This document shows positions 1 through 11,166 of a stretch of DNA of 64,000 nt, in pieces. Both the position numbers and the translations under genes were made by a program. Source of the stretch: Lycocorax pyrrhopterus obiensis (lineage: Eukaryota; Chordata; Aves; Passeriformes; Paradisaeidae); contig JACSVZ010000008.1 in the NCBI GenBank assembly GCA_014706295.1, positions 21,989,659 through 22,053,658 of the forward strand. The letters are read 5' to 3'. Positions within the stretch are counted from its first letter, which is position 1. Every line of letters starts with the position of its first letter. Under the pieces are notes generated by a model that did no database searches, was not told the origin of the DNA, and worked only from the letters and a program-made list of their open reading frames with translations.

Positions 1-319
1 CTAAAAGGAACTGAGAGACACCCAGCAGGGACCTCACTCTGCTGTTTGCATGGGCTCATCACACCAGCTGTTGGAACCAACTCCCACCACCCTCCCCCAG
101 TCTGCAAGCAAGAACAACCCAACCAGCCTTTGCTGTGGGAGACTTCGGGGCCCAGCCCACTTGGACTTGGGGAAACATTAAAGCCAAGCAAGAGAGGGAA
201 GGCAAGCACTCCTTGACAGAAGTCCCCATCCAGAAATTAGGGATACCATAAAGCAGCTGCCTGCAGGCAGTGCCTGGGGAGCAGCCACAGTAACCCAGGG
301 GAGCACAGCAAACACCCAC

Positions 320-3064
320 CTGTTCTGCAAGCCTCTTAATCAAGGACAATCCTTCCAGTGCTGAGCTGTCACAGCCACTCGTCAACACCCGCTCAAAGCC
401 CAGGGAAATCAGGGTCTCCAGTGCCACCAGAGGGTCATGCACCATATCAAAGGCTGATGGACCAGAACAACAGCTCAGAAATCACTCGGCTCATTGTGCT
501 CAAGCCCCATCCCTCAGCCAGCTCCCCCGAGGAGCCCGAAGGCAGTGATAGGAAGGGTCCTGCTCACACCCTGGATGCACAGCTCCTGACTGTAACACTC
601 CCCTTGCAGCAGTGCTAGGGCCACCATACTCAGCTCCTCAGACACCTCCTCTCTCACAGGACAACGAGATAGCCTCCAAACCTGAGCCTGCTGGACCTTT
701 TCCCTTGTGGGGAATAGCACAGCCTGCAGAGCTTTCCCCCTCCAAAGAATGGCCAAAGAACATCAAGCTCAGCTCCCTCCCAGCCCCACCATCCCCCAGC
801 AGTGGGACACAGACTGGACCCAGACAAAGCCACTGTCCCTGGGAACTCACCGCGGTGAAACGTGACCGGCAGGGGACGGCACACAGCTGCAAAAACAAGA
901 CATGTGGTCAGTCAGGGCTGGTACAGAGTGCCTTGTGCTAGAACCAGAAATGTACACGACACAGAAGAGGGAAAAGACTTCTCAAGCCATTCCTGGGGAG
1001 CTCAGACGAGTCACCATTCTTGCTGAGAACAATGCAATGGCTGCTGTTTATCCAGCTCTTCCATGGGAAAGAGTTCTTCTGCCCTTTGAGAAAGCAACAA
1101 ACCTTTGTTTTTATGGGTAACACCAAAATCCCCCAACTCATCTGGAACATGCAGAACCCTCAATCCCACCACAGGTGACTTTCTCTGCAGGAAGGTTGTA
1201 TCATCTACCTGGGGAAAGGACAGAACCTCTTTGAAAGCAGGACAGCTGATTTTTGTGGTTTCTTTCACTACCTACGATTTCTGCTCTCGGACCACAACAA
1301 ACTTCACCAGAGGTGCTCTAATTACTGTGCAAAGCTTACTTATTTCTACAAAAAGACATCCATCTGCTCCCTGCCCTGGAAACAGCAGAACACACGTTGG
1401 CCTAGTGGAGCTAAGTCCTGGCGAGACTCTTTTCTTTTGCTGCACTCCTTACAGCACACTCAGCTTCATATGAGAACCTCAGCACCACATCACCAGGGAA
1501 AGGCTCAGCCCTCTTTAGCTTTGGCTGTAGCTCCCCAAAAATATGCAAAAAGAAAAAGAATTTGCTTCCGCATGTTTGTGGTCTGGACTAACAATCTCCC
1601 ACTGCAGCTTCAGTAGCTTTTAATGTGTTCACACCTCTCTCTCGTTATCTTTTCTTCCTGTGTGTGTTAAGAGAAAAAAATGAAGATGAATTGCCAGCTA
1701 CACACAAGGCCAAAGTCCAGGAGATACATATCCTACACACCTGTAGCAAGGACATAAGGAAAACAATAAAGGGCAAAGAAAATGAGGAAGGGAGAGAATC
1801 CAACAGTTGAATGCACCCAAAACAGTTCATCAAAGCCTTCTTACACTTTGCTATTATGTCCCAGGTGGCCTCAAACTCTGTGTGAACGACTTGGGGCTGT
1901 GGCCCTTGGTCTGCAAAGTTTCTTAACTACTTAATGTCTCACAGGTATGGCAGCAAATGAAACCGAAAAAGGTGGAAAGAGACGGCAAGACCGCAGAAAG
2001 GATGTGCAGACCGAAGCCCTCTGCACAGTTCTACGGCACCAGCCAGAGCAGCACTGCAACGCTGCCACAGCACAGAGCTTTGCCTGGAGACACTCTCACC
2101 CAGCAGCGCCGTGCAGAGCTCCGTGTCGATGCGCCCATCCTCGGTGAGGGCCCCGAACACCAGCCCGTCAGCCCCGTGCAGCTTGGCCAGGCGGATGTCG
2201 GCTTTCATCACCTCCACCTCCCGGTCCGAGTACAGGAAATCCCCGCCGCGGGGCCGGATCATGACGAACACCGGGACCCGCACGCACTGCTTCACCACCT
2301 GCAGCAGCCCTGCGGGCGGGACAGGGCCGGCTCAGCACCGGCCGCGGCAGCTCCGGCCCCGGGGCGGGCAGGACGGCACCGGGGACGGGGAGGGAGCCGA
2401 GCGGGACAGAGGGAGAGCGGACGGAGACCGACATGGAAGGCAGCACAGGGGCGGGCGCGGCTCACCCATGCTCGGGGTGGTCCCTCCTTCCACGAGGCCC
2501 GCGCACAGCTCGATCCGCCCGGCACCTGCGGAGAAGCGCGTCAGAACCGGCCCCGCCGCGCTGCAGCCCCCTCCCGCGAGGCCCCGGGGCCTTACCTCCG
2601 CGCTCCGCGTTGACAGCGGACTCCACCGAGTCCACGCACACCTCCATGAGGAACCCATCGTCCATGCCTGCGGGACGGGAGCGGCGCGGTCACCCCGGAC
2701 CGCCCCATGGCGCCCGCCCGGGCCGCACCAGCCCCGCGGCGGGCCCGCCCCGCTTCCGCCTCAGGCCCCGCCCCCCTGCCGCGCTTCCGGGCCCGCCCCC
2801 TCTCGGCCCGGGCCCGCGCCGCCCGTTGGCGCGAGGGCGGGCGCGCGGGCGGGCGGAGGCGCGGGACGCGAGCGGGGCGCGCCCACGCCGGCGCGCGGCG
2901 CGCGCAAGCCCCGCCCCCCGGGCGCCTCGGCCCCGCCCCCGCCGGCGCGCGGGCCCCGCCCCCGTCCCGCACGCGCCCTCACCACCTGCGCTGGCGGCGC
3001 GCGGGGGTCGCTCTCTGCGCTGCCGGTCACGCGCCGCGCGATCGTCATGGCGACGCCCGGGCAT
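320..3064 (-). CDS. CUTC: CUTC copper homeostasis protein, 5' six coding exons (partial)
   Basis: CutC-family TIM-barrel protein linked to copper binding and homeostasis. Coding exons read on the minus strand: 2983-3064, 2596-2667, 2466-2525, 2100-2309, 851-886 and 320-453. All junctions are GT-AG and phases agree, giving 198 residues; the remaining C-terminal exons lie left of position 1. Recognisable stretches are MEVCVDSVESAVNAERGG, VFVMIRPRGGDFLYSDRE, VCRPLPVTFHR and LTSGCDSSALEG, all close to vertebrate CUTC. The start at 3064 (MPGRR...) gives a basic N-terminus of 27 codons that joins exon 2 in frame, like the basic human N-terminus; an internal Met at 2665 (MDDGF) could serve as an alternative start. 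The exon 1 donor could also be six bases upstream in the same phase (at CAG/GTGGTG), but GTGAGG is the better site. Divergent from COX15. Confidence 0.93.
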
Positions 3065-3119
3065 GTCCGGAAGCGCTCGTCCCGCGCTTCCGGCGGCGAC
3101 ACTTCCGGCGGGGCTCGGG
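3065..3119. promoter_or_regulatory. CUTC/COX15 bidirectional promoter core with three ETS sites
   Basis: Only 55 bp separate the divergent start codons of CUTC and COX15. The interval holds three ETS core sites: CCGGAAG at 3067-3073 and CTTCCGG at 3087-3093 and 3102-3108. No TATA box is visible. The surrounding 2.7-3.4 kb is a CpG island, so transcription starts of both genes probably overlap the opposite coding region. GABP/NRF-2, an ETS factor, is an established regulator of cytochrome oxidase genes; its use here is inference. Confidence 0.75.
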
Positions 3120-6100
3120 ATGCTGCGGGCGGCGCGCGGCGGGGCCCGGCGGCTGCTGCGGGACCGGGGCCTGGCGGGGCCCGCGCCGCCACCGCCACCG
3201 CCCACACACGGCCGCCTCCCCCCGCGGCTCTGCCTGCAGCGCTGCCTGCTGCAACAGGCGCCCCAGCCCGCCGCGCCGCCGCCCGCCGTGGGGCGATGGC
3301 TCCTGGTCTGCAGCGGTGCCGTGGCCGGTGCCGTGGTGCTGGGCGGCGTCACCAGGTGAGCGCGGCGCCCCCAGCCCCGCCGGGAGGGGCACAGAGGGGG
3401 TCCCTGGGGACAGCCGCCCCTGTCTGCCCTCCGGTCCGCCCCGCCGGTGGCCCTCTGCGGCTGCCCCCGCACCGAGACCCGTCCCGAGTGCCTGTGAGAG
3501 CTCCTCTCCTGCCTTCCCTTCCTGGCTGCAAGGGGACGTGGTGGGATAGGGCTGGGAGTACCGGGGAGACTGTTCATAGCCTATTGATGCCACCTGGGGG
3601 GTAACTCTTACACATTTATCATAATTTTAGATCTAGGCACTCACAAACTCTCTGATCTCCGTCCTTTTTCTAATTGTGAGCTTAAGGATTGTCTGAACAA
3701 GGGTTTTAAGGGTTTTCAGAATATCCTGACTTGGAAGGGACCCACAAGGACCATCGAAGTCCCAACTCCTGGGTTGTTGTGCAGCCAACAGCTCTCGCTT
3801 CAGTTCAGTAGATTTGCCTACTGTCAGGGAGTGAGTTGTGCCTGTTCGTGTCTCTGCTCCCAGGCTGACAGAATCAGGCCTTTCTATGGTCGACTGGCAC
3901 CTGGTGAAAGAGATGAAACCCCCTCGAACACAGCAGGAGTGGGAAGCCGAGTTCCAGAAGTACCAGCAGTTCCCAGAGTTTAAAATGTGAGTGTGCAAAA
4001 TTGGAAGGAGGGTGGGCTGAGAGCATCCCTGCTGCGACTGAGCCACTCAAAAAACTCTTGTAAGAAGGAAAATGTTTTCTGAAGTCACTTGGAAGGCACA
4101 CAAAGCCTGCCTGGTGGTGGCTCCTTTGTTCCCTGCCTTTCTCTGAGGAAGGTGATCCCATGTCGTGCAAAGTTCAGTTCGGGGCTCTGAAACAATTGCT
4201 TTACTGTCCTTTAACAGCCTGAACCATGACATGACGCTGGCAGAGTTCAAGTTCATTTGGTACATGGAGTACTCGCACCGCATGTGGGGCCGCGTCGTGG
4301 GCCTGGCCTACATCCTGCCTGCTGCCTACTTCTGGCGCCGGGGCTGGCTCAGCCAGCCCCTCAAGGGCTGTGTCCTCGCGCTCTGTGGGCTGGTCTGCTT
4401 CCAGGTGAGGGCTCTGCAGCTGCAGGGATTAGTGGCAACATCTGAATATTTAAAGGTCACCTAGTTTTAACCCCCCAACCAAGGATAGATCAGTTTTGCT
4501 AGATCAGTTTGCTCAGAGCTCCATCCAGCCTGACCAGGGATGGGGCATCGACAGCTTCTCTGGGACACCTGTTCCAGTGCCCACCACCCTCACAGTAAAG
4601 AATTTTTCCCATTATCTAATCTAAACCTGCCCTCTGTCAGTTTGATATCTTCTGATTCAGCATAGCTGAGACAGTGGGATTCATGATAGCTTGGTGTCAG
4701 TGACACCATGACAGTGTGTCAAGTGCTGGTAGCTAGTTGAAGGTAGAGGAACCAAGTTGCTTTGCCCCTAATATTTATCCCATTTTAGTAGTTGCTGCTG
4801 CCCTGCCTGGCTCTAAGCCCTCTCCTGTTTTGTTAGGGGCTGCTGGGATGGTACATGGTGAAGAGTGGGCTGGAAGAGAAGCCAGACTCCTACGACATCC
4901 CTCGGGTCAGTCAGTACCGTCTGGCAGCACACCTGGGCTCCGCGCTGGTCCTGTACTCTGCCAGCCTGTGGACAGGGCTGTCTTTGCTGCTTCCACGACA
5001 CAAGGTATGGAGTGGTGTGTCAGGATTTAAAAGCCCAGGGCAGTGTCAGTTCAGAGGGTTGGGGTGCGATGTGGAGAGTAAGTGAAGGCTGATGGTGCTT
5101 CTCTTGTAGTCTCTGTTCCTGACTCTGATCTAATACTTACAGAATACTTACAGTGTTATGAAATACCCTTTCTGTAAACTTCTTGCTTATGGCACACTTG
5201 CTTTGGCTCGTGCTGTTCCAGTCAAAAGTGATTAGTCTCAGAATTTGTGAAAGCTCAGGCAGGGGTGTGCCTGGCTGGGCTAAATGGTTCGTGCCAGTAA
5301 CTGTCCAGGGGCCACTTCAGTTTCTGCACAGAGCTGGAGTTGATTAGCTGTGGTTTTGAGGGACCACTGAAGTGTGGCTGCTGTGTGGTGGTCTATATAT
5401 TCCCCCTGTAAAATACAGGCCAGCCCTTTGGCCTATATATGTAGTGAAGGTTTTTCTTAGCTACTGCCAACAGCACTGGAAATGCCTTGATTATTTATTT
5501 TTCTTTTTTTTGTTGTTGTTTTACAGTTACCAGAAACCCATCAGCTCCTTCGCTTGAGACAATATGCTCATGGCACTACAGCTCTCATTTTTCTTACTGC
5601 TCTTTCAGGTAAAGCTCTTTCTTTCTGCTGTCCAATTTGTGACTCATTCCTCTCTGCTGGTTTGATTTTTTTTCTTCTTATCTGGTGGGGACTGTGAGCA
5701 ACCCCATCCATTCTCTGGGAAAACTGCTGCTGTCAAGGAGCTTACAGTCAAGAACCTCCTCAATGGTCTTTCCTGGACAGGTGGAGATGAACGTTTCAGC
5801 CTGCCTGTGCTGTGGGATCTCTGTATATGTTAAAAGAAATTCAGGATCAAGCTGAGCTCTTGAACGAGAGCTGTGCAACCTGGAGTGACACCTTTGCCTG
5901 CTCTGGTAGTCTCATTTTCTGCTCTGGAATTGCAGGTGCCTTTGTGGCAGGGCTGGATGCTGGCCTTGTGTACAATTCTTTCCCCAAAATGGGGGAGCGC
6001 TGGATCCCAGATGATCTCCTTGCCTTCTCCCCTGTGCTGAGAAATATCTTTGAGAATCCTACAACTGTACAGTTTGATCACAGGATCTTGGTAAGTGCTG

Positions 6101-7504
6101 TCTTCCTGATATGTCTGGGCTACTTCTTGGTTGCCTCCTGCAGCCAAGCTGTCTTCTTTGGGGTGTGGTTCTGTCAGCTTGAGTGATTTCTAGGGTGTCC
6201 AAAGGGCCTGAGAGCATCTTACCAGTTTGCTTCTGCAGGAAGAGGAAGTTTAGCATTGTTATTTATTTTCCATGTGGCCTTCTTCCTTAAGGAGGTCTTC
6301 CTCCTGCGCAAGTAACACACTTTGTTTCTCTGAGTCTCCTTTTCCATAACATGAGCTACAGCGTGGGGTAGCCCTTGCTATTGAAATGTCTGGGAAAGCT
6401 GTGTGAAATAAAACTTGGAAATCCTGATATCGAACACTTCCTCCAGCATTTCTGAACTTGTTTTGCACAGTAGTGCCCTGTGAAAATATCTCAGCTAGTT
6501 AGAGCAATCTGGATATTAAATACCACTGGCAGCACTGCTGTGAACTAAGCTGTGGCTAAGACTAAAAAAAGAAAGATTAAGCTGGATCACCTGGGGTGAC
6601 CTGCACAGAAAGATTATGTGGGTGAACTATAGCTGAGTGGTGGAAATGAGATCGGCTTTCCAGATGACACCTTCTACCTTCAGTTGTCAAGGTGACAGCT
6701 GGGGAGAGGGCAGACATAATCCCCAATGACTTGAATAAATGAGGAAAAGCTGTTGAAAATAAAGCGTTCATTTGGAGCAAAATAAAAGTCTCTGTAACTG
6801 CACTTAAATTTCAGGGTTGTTAACCTGATGGCGTGGGAGCGCTAGGATTTGGTCATGGCCATTAATATGTTTCTTTAGTTAAATATTGCTCACAGAATTT
6901 CTTTTACCACGTGGAAGGCACAGCCGGAGGCCACTGCACCCGTTTCCCTTGAGCTTTCATTGAAGGGTGGTTATTTCCCTTCCCTCCTCTAGGGAATTGC
7001 CTCTGTCACAGCTGTCACAGCACTGTACCTCTTCTCGAGGAAGATCCCACTCCCGCGAAGGACCAGGATGGCTGTGACTTCCTTATTGGCCGTAGCTTGC
7101 ATGCAGGTACTGCCCCTTTTTTTTTTCCGTACTCCTTTGTAGCACATTCACAAGACAGAGCTCACCACTCTGGGAATAGCGCTGGCTCCAGGAGCCTGGA
7201 CTGAGAGATGGAGCTGCCTAGACCCCACACCTCACAATAGTGCATGCACACTCTGAATTTGGGGGTGGCAAGTCCTGGTGTGGCCATGAGCCTTTCTACA
7301 CCGCACTTTGTGCTGGGAATGGTATCAGTGGGGCATCCACAACTGCTCTTACCTCTTCTCCCTTCTTGGCAGGTGGGCCTGGGCATCAGCACCCTGCTGC
7401 TTTATGTCCCTACGCCTCTGGCTGCTACGCACCAGTCGGGCTCCCTGGCCCTGCTCAGCATGGCACTGTGGCTCATGAGCGAGCTGCGGAGAGTTCCCAA
7501 GTGA
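3120..7504 (+). CDS. COX15: COX15 heme A synthase, complete, eight exons
   Basis: Mitochondrial inner-membrane enzyme that oxidises the C8 methyl of heme O to the formyl group of heme A for cytochrome c oxidase. Exons: 3120-3355, 3864-3986, 4218-4404, 4837-5004, 5527-5608, 5936-6090, 6993-7106 and 7373-7504. All junctions are GT-AG and phases agree; 398 residues against about 410 in human. The first ~60 residues are Arg/Ala/Pro-rich, fitting a mitochondrial presequence. Family hallmarks are SHRMWGR (His140), YAHGT (His253), VQFDHRIL (His314) and ATHQSG (His375), four histidines in the places expected for heme ligation, with hydrophobic membrane segments between them. Introns 1 and 3 carry antisense CR1 fragments. 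The 3' UTR is short: a weak CATAAA signal sits at 7649-7654, before the ATP6V0E2 promoter. Confidence 0.95.
3715..3770 (-). mobile_element. CR1 LINE 3'-end fragment in COX15 intron 1
   Basis: The stretch reading CTTGGAAGGGACCCACAAGG followed by ACCATCGAAGTCC matches the antisense of the avian CR1 3' end (TTGGAAGGGACC...ATCATCTAGTCC). It is short and decayed. Recognised from memory of the consensus, not by alignment. Confidence 0.7.
4508..4655 (-). mobile_element. CR1 LINE fragment in COX15 intron 3
   Basis: Contains GGGATGGGGCATCGACAGCT, then CTGTTCCAGTGCCCACCACC and CTCACAGTAAAGAATTTTTC, then ATCTAATCTAAACCTGCCCT. This is the well-known CR1 3' untranslated and tail segment in antisense. About 150 bp remain, lacking the most terminal 3' part. 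Confidence 0.85.
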
Positions 7505-7648
7505 CGCGCCGGCGGGAGAGGCCTCTCGGGGAGCCGCACCGCCGGACCCAGGGGCGGCCGAGCCCCCGGCACCCGGGTGCGCAGGGGGATGTGCGCCCAG
7601 CCGGGCTGGCGCGGGAGGCGGCGGCGGGTGTGAGTGCGAGCTTTGTAA

Positions 7649-7654
7649 CATAAA
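7649..7654 (+). promoter_or_regulatory. probable COX15 poly(A) signal (CATAAA)
   Basis: A CATAAA hexamer 145 bp after the COX15 stop, followed within 30 bp by GT-rich sequence. It is a weak variant, but no AATAAA occurs between the stop and the ATP6V0E2 CpG island. Confidence 0.4.
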
Positions 7655-7759
7655 GGAGTTTTGTGAATCGGCTGTGTGTGGCTGGGTGCTCCTTTGCGGA
7701 GCGAGGCGCGCAGGGAGGCGGGGGCCGCGGGCCGAGCCGATCGGGGCCGGGCCGGACCG

Positions 7760-7878
7760 AGCCGAGCCGAACGACTCCGCCAATGGGAAGCGACGGTGTC
7801 GGCAGTGCGGCGCGCTCCGGCCGCGGATTGGCGGCGCGGCGCGGCAGTGGGCGGGGCCGTGTCCGGTACGGAGCGGCC
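7760..7878 (+). promoter_or_regulatory. ATP6V0E2 CpG-island promoter
   Basis: GC-rich upstream segment with a CCAAT box at 7780-7784, an inverted CCAAT (ATTGG) at 7827-7831 and a GC box (GGGCGGGGC) at 7849-7857, about 20 bp before the ATG. No TATA box. It begins within about 280 bp of the COX15 stop codon. Confidence 0.6.
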
Positions 7879-8417
7879 ATGACGGCGCACAGCTTCGCGC
7901 TGCCGCTCGTCCTCTTCTCCGCCTTCTGGGGCCTCGTGGGCATCGCCGCCCCCTGGTTCGTGCCCAAGGGGCCGAACCGCGGGTGAGTGGGGGCTCGGAG
8001 GGTGCCGCGGTCGGGGGTTCTGGGGCTGGGCCTTCCTCTGTTAACGGCGGTGTCTCTGCAGGGTGATCATCACGATGCTGGTCACCACCGCCGTGTGCTG
8101 CTATCTCTTGTGAGTACCGCGGGCCGGGCCCGGTACCTTTCCCCCCACCTCCGCTGGCTTCACCGGGACCCGTGGCTGCTGCCCAGCTTCCTCCGTGGAT
8201 GGATAGGACAGCCCCCGGGCTGCGGCCCGCCTCCCTCCCGAGCCCATCACCCCCGGGGCAGCAGCCGCTCCCGGCGCTCTGGTCCTGCCAGGGGGGCTGA
8301 TGGCAGGCTGTGTCCCTTTGCAGCTGGCTCATCGCCATCCTGGCCCAGGCCAACCCCCTGTTCGGGCCGCAGCTGAAGAACGAGACCATCTGGTACGTGC
8401 GCTTCCTCTGGGAGTGA
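7879..8417 (+). CDS. ATP6V0E2: V-type proton ATPase subunit e2, complete, three coding exons
   Basis: Small two-helix membrane subunit of the V0 sector of the vacuolar proton pump. Coding exons 7879-7982, 8062-8109 and 8324-8417 encode 81 residues, exactly the family length. The protein starts MTAHSFALP, continues [17 protein letters not shown] and ends [12 protein letters not shown]. The start and the YVRFLWE end match the e2 paralogue rather than e1 (which ends YLKYHWP). The N-glycosylation-type site NET is present. Introns are retained at family positions, so this is not a retrocopy. A GTGAGT donor at 8470 and an AG acceptor at 8735-8736 suggest a spliced 3' UTR ending near the AATAAA at 9509. 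It lies between convergent COX15 and ENTPD7, which are direct neighbours in human. Confidence 0.93.
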
Positions 8418-9535
8418 GCAGTCCCTGGGAGCTGGCGCCTCAACAGAGACCCCCGTCAAATCCATCACCGTGAGTGGGCAGAGAGCTGGGGTGGCAGAGG
8501 TGTCCCTGCTTGCCTGCCTGTATTTGGCTGGGGAGGGAGCTGCAGCTCGGCCCTTGCTGGGCTCGGGGAAATGCTTTGGCTTCTGTGTGTTGTGGCTGTG
8601 GTGAGCTGGTCACAGTGTGAGGCTGCTGACTCTGTGCTGGGCCTGAGCAAATCAAGCACTGTAGTTCTCAAATGTGTGGGAGCTTCCTCATGAATGCAGT
8701 TTGGTACTAACTTCTCTTCCTTTCTCCCTCCCCCAGCTCTTGTAGCTGTTCCAGCCTCTACCCTCCTGTACCAGACCGCCCCCAGAGGTGCTGGGACAGA
8801 GGCTGGACCCGCTGCCCAAGCACACCTGGAGCACTGCAGCCTGGACCAATGGATGGTTGGGCCTCCGAGCATGGCAGGCAGCACCCCTGGACGAGGGCCT
8901 GCTAGTCCAGCAGTAGGAGCAACCACGCTACCAGGGAGAGATCCCTTCAGCTGGCCCAGTGCTGCAGTGACTGAGCACCATCCTGAGAGGGATCTGTGTG
9001 TGGTGCCAGTGGATCCTGTCCCAGCAGTGCTTGCCCTGCCCTCTTGGTGTGTTCAGTCCTAGCCCCCATGTGAAACCCCTGCTTGTAGCCCAAGCTGCCC
9101 AGCTAGTTGCCATGTCCCTGGTCATTACATCCCCTGGCTGCCCCTCTGCATGAGAAGGCAGGAGCCATTGCATACTCGGGTCTGGTCAGTCCTCTGTGAT
9201 GGGGGTGGTCCTGCTAAGGCAGATTCTGGCTGGAGGTGGGAGAAGGGAGGGCTGACCATGGAGGAGCATGCAGACCCCCTTGGGTGTGATAAGGGAGGTG
9301 TTGGGGTCTGCTGGAGGGGATGAATGGAGGGCTGTGTCTCCCACCTCAGCAGTGAGGCAGCTGCAGTAGTTTATGTATCTCCACCACACCAAGACAGGGC
9401 CAGGTTCTGAGAAGAATCAAGTAAGGCATTGTGTTTCAGGTTTCCCCTTATTTATCAGATAATTTATCTGTATTTATTTATTTGTCCGTGTTTAACTTGT
9501 GTTGTGGAAATAAACCCTTTTTCTAGTAAGTCATG
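8418..9535 (+). other. ATP6V0E2 3' UTR region
   Basis: Non-coding stretch from the ATP6V0E2 stop to its poly(A) signal. A likely UTR intron spans 8470-8736 (GTGAGT donor; pyrimidine-rich CCTCCCCCAG acceptor). The last 100 bp become AT-rich (TTATTTATCAGATAATTTAT), in contrast to the GC-rich body, before AATAAA at 9509-9514. Splicing is inferred only. Confidence 0.6.
9509..9514 (+). promoter_or_regulatory. ATP6V0E2 poly(A) signal AATAAA
   Basis: Canonical hexamer at the end of the inferred 3' UTR exon, inside an AT-rich patch and followed by T-rich sequence (CCCTTTTTCTAG). Confidence 0.75.
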
Positions 9536-10199
9536 CTGGAGGCTGAGTCACTTTCTGCTTCGAGGCTGAGGAACAGTCTTGGCCTTATTCAGACATCTTT
9601 CCCCCAACATGGTTCTTGCACCATGAGAACAATGCTGGGATCCTCATCTGTTGAGCAGGAGGTTGGCAGGACACTGGTGAATGGAAAGTTTTATCCTTGA
9701 TGCCACCTGTGCACTCCTGCTGTGTGACCAGGGTCACAGGAGGGGAACTACATGTGCTCGAGAGAGAACTGAGTACCTGCCCAGCCCCTTGCAGATGTGC
9801 TGGGGCCATTTCCGTGGCTGTGCAGCAGCTGGAGCAGCTCAGCAGCCTCTTTGCCAGGCAGCTCTCTAAGACTCGGGGAATAAGGTAAAAAGCAGAGACC
9901 AACATCTTCCAGGAGCTCCGAGTGGGCAGGCTTTTCCTCTTACAAGAGGGCAGCAAAGGATGCTGTCTCCAAGGATCCCAACAGCTTGGTTCGGATCAGA
10001 GCTCCCTTTGCTGCTACCAGCTCAATTAAGCTCAGTCTTGCTGGAATCAGAGAACAATACTGGCAGGAAAGGAGCTCCATCGTCCACTGTGGCAGCACAA
10101 AGCAGCAGCAGTGCTGTGCAGACATGCAGCCCCCCAGCCACACCACCAGCCAGGAGCCATCGCTGCTGGGAGCTGCTCACTAGGAAATGAGACCAGTGC
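9536..10199. other. intergenic gap between convergent ATP6V0E2 and ENTPD7
   Basis: About 660 bp between two poly(A) signals that face each other. No coding similarity, RNA gene or repeat was recognised. Confidence 0.6.
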
Positions 10200-10219
10200 T
10201 GGATGGCTCAAGGGGTTTG

Positions 10220-10225
10220 TTTATT
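10220..10225 (-). promoter_or_regulatory. ENTPD7 poly(A) signal (AATAAA on minus strand)
   Basis: TTTATT on the plus strand, about 940 bp beyond the ENTPD7 stop codon. It implies a 3' UTR of roughly 10200-11166, in which no other feature was seen. Confidence 0.7.
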
Positions 10226-11166
10226 GCTACAGGAATGGGAACAGCTGAGTTCAGTAAAAAGTGACAAACTTCACTGAACCGTCGGTGGGGCTCCAGCCCC
10301 AGGGAAGGTTTGTGCCTGTATGCACAGCTGCAGCCCCAACCCATCCTGGGGCCGTGAGCTCTCCCAGGGGCAGGGCCAGCCCGCACTCAAGGAGGAAAGG
10401 ACCACAGGTCCTGATACAGGTGCCTGGTAAACGTGTGGGACACCATGGGGCAGCTGTGCCCAGGAGGGAATGTGTGAAAGCAAAGACAGCCCACTTTGGT
10501 GGTGCCTCAAGAACCAATCAGTGAGCTCTCAGGGCTCAGTCTGGGATGTTGGGTAGGACTGTAGGATTGTCCTCGGAGGGAAGACATGGCAAAGAGCAGG
10601 ACACCTCTTCAGGAATGCTCTAAGAGGGGCCAGGCTGTGCAGAGCAGCCTGGTGGAACTCGTGGTTTACCATGGTCCTGCAGTAACTTAGCAGGTGCCTA
10701 CTGTTCTCCAGCCCTGGGCTTGTCAACGCCTGCAGAAAAGCCACCCCAGGTGATGAACCACAGCACCTCACCAAGTTGCTCTGCAAACTGGTGGCTGAGT
10801 CATGGGGTGGCTCAGTGCTTCAGGCCAGAGCCCTGGTTTGGCTGCCTCAGAGATAGTGTCCTTGTTATCTGAGGGATCTGCCAGGGCTGCAGCCTTGAGC
10901 CTGCTGGCAGCAGAGGACTTTGCTCTACACCACACAGCGCGGCAAAGGCCAGAGGCCAAGGAATGCAAAGATTAGGACTGGGGCAAGGTGGAGAGGAAAG
11001 CTCTCGTGTCCATAGCTGCCTCAGCCCACAGACTCTGGTTCTGACGTAGAGATGATGGAGGGCAGAGTTTGAGATGGTCTTCAAGAAAGAGTCCAAGCCC
11101 TCTGAGCCCAGGCTGTCAGCCAGTCCTAGTTCTGCCGGTGCAACTGGATGCTGGGTACCACTGGCA

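Noticed and set aside
2111..3604. 497-codon plus-strand open frame across the CUTC/COX15 promoter
   Set aside because: It is Arg/Pro/Ala-rich, overlaps antisense CUTC exons and the COX15 start in another frame, and arises because GC-rich DNA lacks stop codons.
7879..8417. ATP6V0E2 as a processed retrocopy, which could explain its odd location
   Set aside because: It retains two coding introns with proper GT-AG sites and has its own CpG promoter and poly(A) signal, so it is a regular gene.
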